Shown here one piece after another: positions 1 through 9,936 of a stretch of DNA of 64,000 bases. The translations under genes were made by a program, and so were the position numbers. The DNA lies in contig NC_053390.1 in the NCBI RefSeq assembly GCF_905171765.1, positions 509,867,065-509,931,064 on the forward strand, written 5' to 3'. Each line of letters starts with the position of its first letter. The stretch's first letter is position 1. The stretch is from Bufo bufo. Taxonomy: Eukaryota > Chordata > Amphibia > Anura > Bufonidae. The notes under the pieces were generated by a model, which made no database searches, had not been told where the DNA came from, and worked only from the letters and a program-made list of their open reading frames with translations.

Positions 1-111
1 GAGGGAGGGGGGGGCAAGAGAGTGACAAGGGAGGGAGGGGGGGGAGAAGAGAGTGACAAGGGAGGGAGGTGGGGGGGAAGAGAGTAACAAGGGAGTCCCC
101 AGAGCCAGACC
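1..111. repeat. Purine-only GA-rich minisatellite, truncated by window edge
   Basis: Irregular repeats of a unit of the form G-run, AGAAGAGAGTGACAAGGGAG, with almost no pyrimidine except in GTGAC. It is the same array type as 2028-3729 and is followed by the same flank, so it is the tail of an earlier copy of that array. Confidence 0.9.
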
Positions 112-1046
112 AAGAGCCGGACTGCAGCCAGAGACCAGATCATCTTATTGTTCTGGTGGTAAGTAGACAATGCAATATGTTTATTATTTAATTGTTTAGT
201 TATTAATACTACATTGGAAACTAATTTACCTCACATTAAAAGGACACTATAGTCCCAGAACCACTACAGTTTAATGTAGTGGTACTGGTGTCTATAGCCT
301 GTTCCTGCAGAGAAAAGACACTGTGAAGTACTGGTGTTAAAGGAGCACTATAGCGCCAGGAAAACAATCTCATTTTCCTGGCACTATATAGTTGTTAGGA
401 GTGGGGCACCCTCGTGTCCCCCTCCCACTGGGTTGAAGGGGTTAAAACCCCTTCAGCCACTTACCTTTCTCCAGCGCCGGCACTGGAAACTCTTCTCCCC
501 GATGCTCGCACGCATTCAAAACTATGTTTCGCGTCTTCCCACTGTAATTTTCACAGTGAAAATCGCGGAAGCACCTCTAGCGGCTGTCAGGGAGACAGCT
601 ACAAGAAGCTTGATTAACCCTAAGGGAAACATAGCAGTTCTTTTAATTTAAATGCTGAGAAAGGGGTGGAACATATGTGATGTCATGATATGGGCAGATC
701 ATCTGATAAGGTAGGGGGGAGGGGCGGCAATTTTTATCTTGCCTAGGGCGGCAAAAATCCTTGCACTGGCCCTGAGGAAGGGGGCACTAAAATACCGGCC
801 TTGCCAGTGAGGTACTGGCCAGGTGGCAACCCTTTACGATTATTTCTGTCAGATGCTGTGGCACAATCGCCGCTCCCTGTCATTGCACCCACTACTTACA
901 AAGAAATGCTCTTCGTGACTTAGTAATGGTCACAAAGCTAATCTTTGGGTAATATTTGCCGAAGCAGTCGAATCGCATTTTCAAATACTTTGCTCATCAC
1001 TCCTGACAAACACTGTTTTATATTACGTGCTGGTTCTGTTCCTGTT
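112..1046. repeat. Duplicated upstream block, copy A
   Basis: This block matches 3730-4667 nearly base for base. By eye there are scattered single-base differences, a short indel near 720-760, and an extra ATT in copy B near the end. The similarity stops at the shared GTTCCTGTTT (around 1046 and 4667), after which the two sequences differ completely. It contains short frog-type dispersed repeat sequence (AGGAGCACTATAGCGCCAGG) and no convincing gene. Confidence 0.9.
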
Positions 1047-1134
1047 TAGAGATGAGCGAACTTCTGTTTTAAGTTCGGCGTCTAAAGTTCGGCTTCCGGT
1101 TAGCAGAGGATCCCGATATGGATTCCGAATTCCG

Positions 1135-1196
1135 TTGTGGTCCGTGGTAGCGGAATCAATAATGGCCATTATTGATTCCGCTACCACAGACCACAA
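1135..1196. repeat. Short perfect-type hairpin
   Basis: Two 31-base arms (1135-1165 and 1166-1196) are reverse complements with a single mismatch and no loop, centred on AATGGCCATT. Confidence 0.9.
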
Positions 1197-1198
1197 CC

Positions 1199-1461
1199 CC
1201 AGTAATAGTAATGCCCCCATTAGTGCACCCCAGTAAGAGTTATGGTCTCATTAGAGCCCTCCAGTAAAAGTAATGTCCCCATTAGTGCTCTCCTTTAAGA
1301 ATAATGCCCCCATTAGTACCCCCAGGAACAATAATGCCCAAATTAGTGCCCCCAGGAAGAATAATGCCCCCATTAATGCCCCCAGGATGAGTAATGCCCC
1401 CAGGTAGAATAATGCCCTATTAGTGCCACCCAAGAAGAATAATGCCCCCATTAGTGCAAAA
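1199..1461. repeat. Minisatellite, about 29-bp unit, roughly nine copies
   Basis: Tandem diverged copies of a unit reading AATAATGCCCCCATTAGTGC followed by CCCCAGGAAG. Copy length varies between about 18 and 32 bases. Not coding. Confidence 0.85.
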
Positions 1462-1479
1462 AAACAAACAAAAAAAAAC

Positions 1480-1623
1480 CACTCACCTCCTCCATTTGCT
1501 CGCACTGCGGTGAACGCCCCCTGCTGACTGGAAGCGCAGGACCCGCGCTCCAGCGTAATTACGTCTCACAGGTTCTGCCCTGAGCTTCCAGTGAACAGCG
1601 CGAGCAAATGGAGGAGGTGAGTG
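1480..1623. repeat. Fold-back repeat
   Basis: Arms of about 23 bases, CACTCACCTCCTCCATTTGC at the left and its reverse complement at 1601-1623, enclose a GC-rich centre. It resembles the core of a small non-autonomous DNA element. Confidence 0.75.
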
Positions 1624-1850
1624 CTTTTTTTTTTTTTTATTAACAAGGGGAGGAAGGGCAGGGCCTGTGCCACCTGTAAGGCGACCTAGGCAGTCGCCTA
1701 AGGCGCAATTTAGCAGGGGGCGCCGGCCCTGTTCGGTTTAAAAAGCATTGCCACAAGTTTTTTTTTATTTAAGTACGGCAGGCGGCGGCGGGCCCTCCCC
1801 TGCAGTGGCCGGCTGCCCAGAGAGAGGGACTGACAGGAGGGAAGCGCCTC

Positions 1851-2026
1851 TAATGTAGCGTGGCCGAGCTCTGTTCGGTCCGCGGTACAGGAGCATTTGT
1901 TTCCTGTACCCGACCGGACTGACAGGAAGTGCTCACTTAGTGTGCACTTCCTTTCAGTCCGGCCGGGTACAGGAAACAAATGCTCCTGTACCGCAGACCG
2001 AACAAAGCTCGGCCACGCTACACTAG
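1851..2026. repeat. Large hairpin, arms about 80 bp
   Basis: The sequence from TCTAATGTAGCGTGG to the centre near 1940 is repeated as a near-perfect reverse complement up to CCACGCTACACTAGA. It directly abuts the start of the purine minisatellite. Confidence 0.9.
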
Positions 2027-2027
2027 A

Positions 2028-3729
2028 GGTGGGGGGGGGGGGGAATTAGAGTGACAAGGGAGTGTGGGGGGGAAATGAGAGTGACAAGGAAGGGGGGGGG
2101 AAATTATGAGAGTGACGTAGGGAGGGGGGGGGAAATGATGAGAGTGACGTGGGGGGGGGGAATGAGAGTGACAAGGGGGGGGAAATGATGAGAGTGACAA
2201 GAGAGTGGGGGGAAGAATGAGAGTGACAAGGGAGGGGGAGGAGGAAATGAGAGTGACAAGGGAGTGGGGGGGGAAATGATGAGAGTGACAAGGGAGGGGT
2301 GGAGAAGAGAGTGACAAGGGGGGGAGAAGAGAGTGACAAGGGGGGGAAGAGAGTGACAAGGGGGGGAGAAGAGAGTGACAAGGGGGGGAAGAGAGTGACA
2401 AGGGGGGGGGAAGAGAGTGGCAAGGGAGGGGAAATGATGAGAGTGACAAGAGAGTGGGGGGAAGAATGAGAGTGACAAGGGAGGGGGAGGAGGAAATGAG
2501 AGTGACAAGGGAGTGGGGGGGGGAAATGATGAGAGTGACAAGGGAGGGGTGGAGAAGAGAGTGACAAGGGGGGGAAGAGAGTGACAAGGGGGGGGAAGAG
2601 AGTGGCAAGGGAGGGAGGGGGGGAGAAGAGAGTGACAAGGGAGTGGGGGAGGGAATGATGAGAGTGACAAGGGAGGGAGGGGGGAGAAAAGAGTGACAAG
2701 GGAGGGGGGGGAGAAGAGAGTGACAAGGGGGGGAAGAGAGTGACAAGGGAGGGAGGGAGTGGGGAGAAGAGAGTGACAAGTGAGGGAGGGGGGAGAAGAG
2801 AGTGATAAGGGAGTGGGGGGGGGGGGAGAAGAGAGTGACAAGGGGGGGGGGAGAAGAGAGTGACAAGGGAGGGAGGGGGGAGAAGAGAGTGACAAGGGAG
2901 TGGGGGGGGAGAGTGACAAGGGAGTGGGGGGGAGAAGAGAGTGACAAGGGAGGGGGGGGGAGAAGAGAGTGACAAGGGAGGGGGGGGAGAAGAGAGTGAC
3001 AAGGGAGTGTGGGGGAGAAGAGAGTGACAAGGGAGGGAGTGTGGGGGAGAAGAGAGTGAGAAGGGAGGGGTAGAAGAGAGTGACAAGGGAGGGAGGGGGG
3101 AGAAGAGTGTGACAAGGGAGTGGGGGGGAAATGATGAGAGTGACAAGGGAGGGAGGGGGGAGAAAAGAGTGACAAGGGAGGGAGGGGGGAGAAGAGAGTG
3201 ACAAGGGAGGGGGGGGAGAAAGAGTGACAAGGGAGGGGGAGAGAGTGACAAGGGAGGGAGGGGGGGGGGAAGAGAGTGACAAGGGAGGGAGGGGGGGGAG
3301 AAGAGAGTGACAAGGGAGGGAGGGGGGAGAAGAGAGTGACAAGGGAGGGGGGGGAGAAGAGAGTGACAAGAGAGCGAGGGGGGGGAAGAGAGTGACAAGG
3401 GGGGGGGGAGAGAGTGACAAGGGAGGGAGGGGGGGGAGAAGAGAGTGACAAGGGAGGGAGGGGGGGAAGAGAGTGACAAGGGAGGGAGGGGGGGAAGAGA
3501 GTGACAAGGGAGGGAGGGGGGAGAAGAGAGTGACAAGGGAGGGAGGGGGGAGAAGAGAGTGACAAGGGGGGGGAGAAGAGAGTGACAAGGGAGGGAGGGG
3601 GGGGGAAGAGAGTGACAAGGGAGGGGGGGAGAAGAGAGTGACAAGGGGGGGGGGAGAAGAGAGTGACAAGGGAGGGGGGGGGGGGGAGAAGAGAGTGACA
3701 AGGGGGGGGGGGAAGAGAGTAACAAGGGA
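2028..3729. repeat. Purine-strand minisatellite upstream of TNKS, 1.7 kb
   Basis: Several dozen variable copies of a G-run followed by GAGAAGAGAGTGACAAGGGAG; variants carry AAATGATGAG in place of GAAGAG. The + strand is almost all G and A for 1.7 kb. Long open frames exist on the minus strand in all three phases only because the pyrimidine strand lacks stop codons; their Ser/Pro/Leu/His repeats shift register at every G-run change, so they are not genes. Confidence 0.95.
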
Positions 3730-4667
3730 GTCCCCAGAGACAGACCAAGAGCCAGACTGCAGCCAGAGACCAGATCATCTTATTGTCCTGGTGGTAAGTA
3801 GACAATGTAATATGTTTATTATTTAATTATTTAGTTATTAATACTACATTGGAAACTAATTTCCCTCACATTAAAAGGACACTATAGTCCCAGAACCACT
3901 ACAGTTTAATGTAGTGGTACTGGTGTCTATAGCCTGTTCCTGCAGAGAAAAGACACTGTGCAGTACTGGTGTTAAAGGAGCACTATAGCGCCAGGAAAAC
4001 AAACTCATTTTCCTGACACTATATAGTTGTTAGGAGTGGGGCACCCTCGTGTCCCCCTCCCACTGGGCTGAAGGGGTTAAAACCCCTTCAGCCACTTACC
4101 TTTCTCCAGCGCCGGCACTGGGAACTCTTCTCCCCGATCCTCGCACGCATTCAAAACTATGTTTCGCGTCTTCCCACTGTAATTTTCACAGTGAGAATCG
4201 CGGAAGCACCTCTAGCGGCTGTCAGGGAGACAGCTACAAGAAGCTTGATTAACCCTAAGGGAAACATAGCAGTTCTTTTAATTTAAATGCTGAGAAAGGG
4301 GTGGAACATATGTGATGTCATGATATGGGCAGATCATCTGATAAGGAAGGGGGGGGGGGGAGGGCGGCAAAAATCCTTGCACCGGCCCTGAGGAAGGGGG
4401 CACTAAAATACTGGCCTTGCCAGTGAGGTACTGGCCGAGTGGCAACCCTTTACGATTATTTCTGTCAGATGCTGTGGCACAATCGCCGCTCCCTGTCATT
4501 GCACCCACTACTTACAAAGAAATGCTCTTCCTGACTTAGTAATGGTCACAAAGCTAATCTTTGGGTAATATTTGCCGAAGCAGTCGAATCGCATTTTCAA
4601 ATACTTTGCTCATCACTCCTGACAAACACTGTTTTATATTATTACGTGCTGGTTCTGTTCCTGTTTT
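3730..4667. repeat. Duplicated upstream block, copy B
   Basis: Second copy of 112-1046, again directly downstream of the purine array. With 1047-3729 it forms a unit of at least 3.6 kb. It ends about 490 bases before the TNKS start codon. Confidence 0.9.
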
Positions 4668-4905
4668 CTCCTAGTCTCCTGAGAAAGTCATAAAGTTATT
4701 ATTTCGTTTACAATGCAACCAGTGCATAGAAACGGCACAGCAGACGCACGGCCACTAGAACCGCCAGCCTACATGTGAACGAAGGCGAGCATAAACATTC
4801 TGTCATAAAGAATCAGTGTACCGTTCATTACATTGTCAATAAAGATGTTGTTAAAAAAAAAAGAACACTATTATTATCCCACGACCCACCCATAAAAAGT
4901 GTTAT
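4668..4905. other. Upstream single-copy-looking DNA
   Basis: No gene, RNA or clear repeat seen. It bridges the duplicated block and the CpG-rich promoter. Confidence 0.5.
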
Positions 4906-5159
4906 CCAATGGAAACGTTGCGCTGCCATACTAGGTCACGAGCAGGCCCGCCTCCCCGTGTGACACCGCCCTTCCTAGCCTTCCTCTAGAACTGTGTTGG
5001 GATAATTTTTTTGTTTATGCCTCGCTCGCCCCGCCCCTGTCGGTGACGTCACTCGTGGAGCTTGCGCCCGGTTATTGTCGCAGGCCGCTGGAACTGGACC
5101 GGAGAGAGGAGTGAAGACCCGGCCGTCCCGTGTATTACTGTACACGGCGGAGCTGTGCA
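4906..5159 (+). promoter_or_regulatory. TNKS: TNKS CpG-rich promoter and 5' untranslated region
   Basis: GC content and CpG frequency rise sharply here and stay high through exon 1. Visible sites are a CCAAT box (4906-4910 in ATCCAATGG), GC-box cores (CCCCGCCC at 5029-5036), and a CRE palindrome at 5044-5051. No TATA box lies at a convincing position, which fits a housekeeping CpG-island promoter. The transcription start is not visible from sequence alone. Confidence 0.7.
5044..5051. promoter_or_regulatory. Consensus cAMP-response element TGACGTCA
   Basis: Perfect palindromic CREB/ATF site, 109 bases upstream of the start codon and inside the CpG-rich stretch. Use in vivo is inferred from position only. 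Confidence 0.55.
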
Positions 5160-5718
5160 ATGGCGGCCGTGCCTTCCAGGCGCTCCCAGCAACAACCAGT
5201 GTCCGGGGCAGCTGGGCAGCCTCCCCCGTCCTCCTCTCCTCCTCCTCCTGCAGCTTCGCCGCCGCCGCTTTCCTCCGAGCTCCAGTCCCCTCCTCGCAGC
5301 CCGGAGATGCCTCCAGCCTCCCAGCGCCAGGGCCCGGATTCTCAGCCTGAGGGAGAAGCGGCTCCTGTGCCGGGGTTCCTGCCCAGGCCTCTCTCTCCTC
5401 CTCCGGGCGAAGCTGCTGCCATGTTGTCACCCAGCTCGTCGTCTCTTCCCTCAGCGCCGGCTCCCAGCTCCGGGAGCAGCAGCTCGTCCTCCACTACCAG
5501 CCTGTCCTCCGGGGGCAGCCCGCCGGAGAGCCCCGACCCCGTGGGAGGAGGCCTAGGCCCCGGGGGGCCACTGAGCGCAGTGAGCGGAGCTTTCCGGGAA
5601 CTCTTCGAGGCTTGCAGGAACGGGGACGTGTCCCGGGTGCGGAGACTGCTGGAGCCAGGGAATGTCAATGCCAAGGACATGGCTGGCAGGAAGTCTACCC
5701 CTCTGCACTTCGCAGCAG
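5160..5718 (+). CDS. TNKS: Tankyrase 1, coding exon 1
   Basis: Tankyrase 1 is a poly-ADP-ribosyltransferase that acts at telomeres, spindle poles and in Wnt signalling through axin turnover. This exon encodes 186 complete codons. Residues 1 to about 144 are Ser/Pro/Gly-rich low-complexity sequence, matching the His/Pro/Ser region at the N-terminus of TNKS; no histidine run is present here. From about residue 145 the first ankyrin cluster begins ([16 protein letters not shown], then [20 protein letters not shown]). The ATG at 5160 has G at -3 and G at +4, a strong context. The frame stays open upstream only to a GTG at 5130, so 5160 is the first in-frame ATG. The exon ends in phase 1 at a GT donor (CAG|GTCAGG). 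The long N-terminal region argues against the paralogue TNKS2. Confidence 0.93.
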
Positions 5719-5910
5719 GTCAGGGCTGGTGTGTGGCTGGGCTAGGGGGGCTCCACAAGTCGCCTGCAGGCGGCGACGACCACTTCTGAATCGTTAGTAT
5801 AGTGCTCGCCCATTGCCTATGCCATTTGGATGCCTCTGCTTGCTGTCAGTGAATGACAGTGGGGCATAGTCCTGCTCACAGCTATGGGCCTGTCCACTCA
5901 TAACACATTT

Positions 5911-6176
5911 AGGCCTCATGCACACGGCCGTTGTTCTGGTCTGCGCCTCGGATGCGGACCCATTCACTTCAGTGGGACCGCAAAAGATGCGGACAGCACT
6001 CCGTGTGCTGTCCGCATCCATTGTTCCGTTTCGTGGTCTGCAAAAAAAATATAACCTGTCCTATTCTTGTCCGTTTTGCGGACAAGGATAGGCAGTCATA
6101 TTACAGGCTGTTTGCGACGGATGCCATCCGTGTTTTGCGGACCCCAAAACACACAACGGTCGTGTGCATTAGGCCT
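5911..6176. mobile_element. Fold-back MITE, GCATGCACACGG end type
   Basis: Ends AGGCCTCATGCACACGGCCG and its partial reverse complement CGTGTGCATTAGGCCT. Internal sequence is a diverged palindrome rich in TTTTGCGGA and GTCCGC. The same end type recurs at 9620, 27412 and 57605, so this is a multi-copy non-autonomous family. No open frame of its own. Confidence 0.8.
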
Positions 6177-6491
6177 AAGGCTGAGTTCACATAATCATTA
6201 TTTTTACGTTTTTCTGATCCGTCAGAAGAACAGAAAAATAAAGATAAAAACGGATTCTGTGCATCAGTTACGGACATTTGGCATCCATTTGAGCCATTTC
6301 AGTCTGAGATCAGTTTTTTAGACAGAAAAAAAGTCCTCCATGCAGGATAACGTTACCGATAAAATAACGGATGTCGGACAGAAATGGCTCAGACGGGATC
6401 AGTTTTTTACAGGATCCCTTTTTATCTTTATTTTTCTGTCCTTCTGATGGATCTGAAGAACGGAAAACTAAGGGGTGATGTGAACCTGGCC
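6177..6491. mobile_element. Fold-back MITE, GTTCACAT end type
   Basis: Starts AAGGCTGAGTTCACAT and ends ATGTGAACCTGGCC, with an internal inverted pair around CCGTCAGAAGAACAGAAAAA. It abuts the previous element. A related piece is at about 46785-47010. Confidence 0.65.
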
Positions 6492-6775
6492 GTATCCACA
6501 GGATAGGGGCTAAGTGATCAGCGGGGGTGCGATCCCTCGGGCCCCCACCAATCACTAGAACAGTACCCGTGCGTATGCATGTCCTCCGCTCCATTCAGCT
6601 CTATGGGGCTGCCAGAGGTATCCAAGCTGTGGTACTCAGCGGTCTCTGGCCCTATAGAGCTGAATGGAGCATGGACATGAATGCATGTCTGAGTACACAG
6701 TCCCAACAATCAGAAGCTTATCTGTCCTATGGGTAGGGGATATGTCGTTGTCATGGGTGTTGTCCCACCTTGGCC
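6492..6775. mobile_element. Palindromic element, ATCAGCGGGGGT type
   Basis: Contains inverted arms around CTCCATTCAGCTCTA (6581-6676) and the ATCAGCGGGGGT motif also seen in the large palindrome at 60356-60725 and at the ends of the element at 9937-11890. Confidence 0.6.
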
Positions 6776-7423
6776 TTTTTTGAGATGGGAGTAACCCACT
6801 GTAAGCACTGGCCCAGCGAGGCCAGAACTGCAGAAACCGCCAAGTGCCCATGCCCTGCTGTCTCCCTAAAGGCTCATGCACACGGCCGTAGCTGTTGTTG
6901 TGGTCCGCAATACGCAGATACTACCTGTGTGGAATGTTCGGCCCTCTATAGAACTGTCTTATCCTGGTCCGTAAGGTCTCATTCAGACGGCCGTAGTGTT
7001 TTGCGGATACCGGTTGTGTGCGTTCTTCCTTAAGCCAGCCCTATGATAGAAATGACTATTCTTGTCTGCGCAATGGAACTACGGATGCTGTCCGCATCTT
7101 TTGCTCCTCTCTAGTGGGGGGTACTTGGAGTAGGATGGTCCATGATAAGGGGCTGTCCGGGAGTTTGATATTGATTCCTTGGCGTTCGTTCAGCTGCTCT
7201 GACAGTAGGGACCATGTGGTGGCACAGGGACTGTTTAGTGGAGCAGTTCTTCACCGGTATGCCTCTATTAGGCTAGTTTTACACTAGCGACAGGGGAGTC
7301 CGGCAGGCTGTTCCAGCGGGTGAACAGCCTGTCGCATCCGTCCTGCTGCTAGTGCACGCGTGCCGCCGCACTGCCGCTCCGTCCCTATTGACTAGGGAGC
7401 GGCGTTCTGGAGGCAGCCGGACT

Positions 7424-7740
7424 AAGGGCTGTTTCACACGAGCGAGTCCATTGCGGGAATCGGGCTCCGTGTGTGAGTGTGATCCTCCGCTCTGGACTTG
7501 CAGGAGCACACGGCATTATCATGATTTATAATGCTATGTGCCTCTGCTTGACCTTATTTCTACAGACTCACTGTGACATAAAGCTGTCAGTATGATTCTG
7601 TAGAAATTAGGTCAAGCAGAGACACCAAGCATTATAAACCATGATAATGCCGTGCGCTCCTGCAATCCAGAGCGGAGGATCACACTCACACACACGGATC
7701 CTGATTCCCGCAATGGACTCGCTCGTGTGAAGCAGCCCTA
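7424..7740. mobile_element. Long near-perfect palindrome, about 315 bp
   Basis: Left end AGGGCTGTTTCACACGAGCG is mirrored by CGCTCGTGTGAAGCAGCCCT. The arms match closely throughout, for example TGCCTCTGCTTGACCT against AGGTCAAGCAGAG. A fold-back MITE without coding capacity. Confidence 0.85.
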
Positions 7741-7845
7741 ACAGTACTGCAGAGGAGTATCCTTAGGGCTCCGTCATGTACACATTTGCTTTTTCTTTTA
7801 CCGCTGAAGGAACGCCATAAAAAACACTGCAGGAGATTTATCAAA

Positions 7846-7985
7846 CTGGTATAAAGTAGAACTGGCTTAGTCACCCATAGCAAGCAATCAGATTCCACCT
7901 CAGATTTTTCACAGCTCCTTTGGAAAATGAAAGGTGGAATCTGTTTGCTTGCTATGGGCAACTAAGCCAGTTCTACTTTATACCA
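7846..7985. mobile_element. Small fold-back MITE
   Basis: CTGGTATAAAGTAGAACTGG at the left returns as its reverse complement at 7958-7985, with a shorter matching inner arm around TTGCTTGCTATGGG. Confidence 0.8.
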
Positions 7986-8751
7986 ATGTTGACACATTTT
8001 TTTTAATACAGATTTGTTTTTTATAATAATTTTTGTGACGTGTTTGTGTCGACATTTTTGAATGACTTAGTTTTTGAGAAGTTTTCTTTCCCTATAGTGA
8101 AATAGATGGAAAAACACACCATTGCTCCAACATGCCTTGTTTTTTTGTTTTTTCTTTAAAACATCAGACAGAAAAAACAACTTCAAATTGAACAAAATGT
8201 TGGTAGGAGAAAAAAATTTGCATGTCCAGCATTTCTTAATTCCTATAGACTTTCAGCTAACCTGTGGAGCTCTTTCAGCTAACCTGTGGAGCTAGCTCTT
8301 TTTCTGGAAAAAAATAAATAAAAACCATCACAAAAAGCAACAACATGGGCCTCGTTCACATATAGTGTTTTTTTGTTTTTTTTACGGACGTGTGCTGTCA
8401 GCATTTTTACAGCATACTGACCCATAAGAAATCTATGGTCTGTTCACATTTCCGTGGAAAAACAAAGTAATCATGTCCTACTTTGTTCCGAGACGCACCC
8501 ATGTAAGTCTATGGGTCACCACTTTTAAAACAAGACATGGCTACTATACTACCTAGCAGCAAGGATATGTCTGTGGCAGGGAGGGAGTTAAACAATAGGT
8601 CGATTTCAGATCAGAACTTCCTGACCCTTACTAGAACATTGTGGGCGTGCAGATGGGGGGTCAGACATTGGCATTGCATTATCTACTGATGAAGGAAGAC
8701 TCGTCTAGCCCAGGAATACCTGTAAATAACATTGTCTCTTTCTGTCACCAG

Positions 8752-8976
8752 GGTTTGGAAGAAAAGATGTAGTGGAGCATCTGCTGCAGACAGGGGCAAA
8801 CGTACATGCCAGGGATGACGGCGGTCTTATTCCTCTGCACAATGCTTGTTCCTTTGGGCATGCCGAAGTTGTGACCCTTCTGCTCTGTCAGGGGGCAGAC
8901 CCCAATGCCAGAGACAATTGGAACTACACTCCTCTGCATGAGGCAGCGATTAAAGGGAAGATTGATGTTTGCATAG
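8752..8976 (+). CDS. TNKS: Tankyrase 1, coding exon 2
   Basis: A 225-base exon bounded by CCAG at 8748-8751 and the donor GTGAGT at 8977. It enters and leaves in phase 1, so it joins exon 1 in frame through a split Gly codon. It encodes the next part of the first ankyrin cluster, beginning [20 protein letters not shown] and ending [11 protein letters not shown]. Two ankyrin units are seen, with the typical TPLHEAA and [17 protein letters not shown] helices. [14 protein letters not shown] and LLLCQGADP are closer to tankyrase 1 than tankyrase 2. The fit in phase and sequence makes the gene assignment firm. Confidence 0.95.
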
Positions 8977-9619
8977 GTGAGTACATACTTTGTCATGGAA
9001 GGTTTAGCTATGTTTTTAACTTCAGTGAGAAAAAGAGGGAAAAAAAGTGGAGTGTTGCTTGCCAAGCTGAAGTATATGAAAGATGGATGGCGAACACTGC
9101 TTTTTTATCTATCATACACAGAGAGAGGGGCGTTTACTAAAGTGTCAGATTTTCTGCAAGCCCTGGTTTGAGCAAAAATGTGACTTTTTGCTCTTTACAC
9201 CGCACTTGCCACAAAAGTGGGCTCGGTTGGGATGTGGTTCACGATTGTGTGGCCCAACAGATTTAAGATTGTTTAGGTAAGTTCTCTGGTGCGAGTGACA
9301 CTTGAAGTCTACACTAGTTTGGAGTTTTAGGTGATCCTGATCTTATTTTTATCGTTAGAGGGGAAGGAGCAGCAGGGACCTTATGCTTCAGAGACTCCCC
9401 ATGTGAATATATATGGGGGGGACAGGTCACAGATCGCAGTTATACTCCTCATCATCATCTGACTTGTGCAGTAAGGGTCAGTTCACATGAATGTTTTTTG
9501 CACGAATTTTGATGCATAATATGCCCATAAACCGCCTCTCATTTATTTCAATGGGAATAAGCAGTTGATTTTTTTTTTAACACGTATATTTTACAATTCA
9601 GCCGTGTGACCTGACCCTA

Positions 9620-9893
9620 GGGGCTCATGCACATGACCGTTGTTGTTTTGCGGTCCAATTTTCACAGATCCGTTTGTCCACAAAACATATCCGTATGCGA
9701 TCTGTTTTTAGCGGATCGGAAACAGTAACTTAATAATCACCAAACACAAGAGCCATATGGGCTGGGCATAGCATTTCTATGGAGTAACTTCTGTATTTTC
9801 TACAGCTCCATTGAAGTGAATGGTTCCGCATACGGTCCACCAAAAAAACGGAACGGAAGCAGGAAAGAAAATAGGTTCGCGTGCATGAGCCCT
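9620..9893. mobile_element. Fold-back MITE, CTCATGCACATGACCG type
   Basis: Ends AGGGGCTCATGCACATGACC and GCGTGCATGAGCCCT, with inner TTTTGCGGTCC sequence. Same family as 5911, 27412 and 57605. Confidence 0.8.
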
Positions 9894-9936
9894 AAGAGTG
9901 AATGTTGGTGTTATTTTTTTGTGAAAGCGAGAAGCC

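Larger units (their letters stand above)
5719..8751 (+). other. TNKS: TNKS intron 1
   Basis: Runs from GT at 5719 to AG at 8750-8751. It holds several fold-back elements listed separately. 7986-8751 shows no gene or clear repeat, apart from a duplicated AGCTAACCTGTGGAGCT near 8256-8291 and an AT-rich acceptor region. Confidence 0.9.

Noticed and set aside
2018..3805. Minus-strand open frames of 595, 559 and 521 codons with Ser/Pro/Leu/His repeats
   Set aside because: They lie in all three phases of a pyrimidine-rich minisatellite strand. Absence of stops follows from base composition, and register shifts at each G-run change.
5130..5159. Upstream extension of TNKS from 5130
   Set aside because: The codon there is GTG, not ATG. 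The ATG at 5160 has a strong context and matches the family start.
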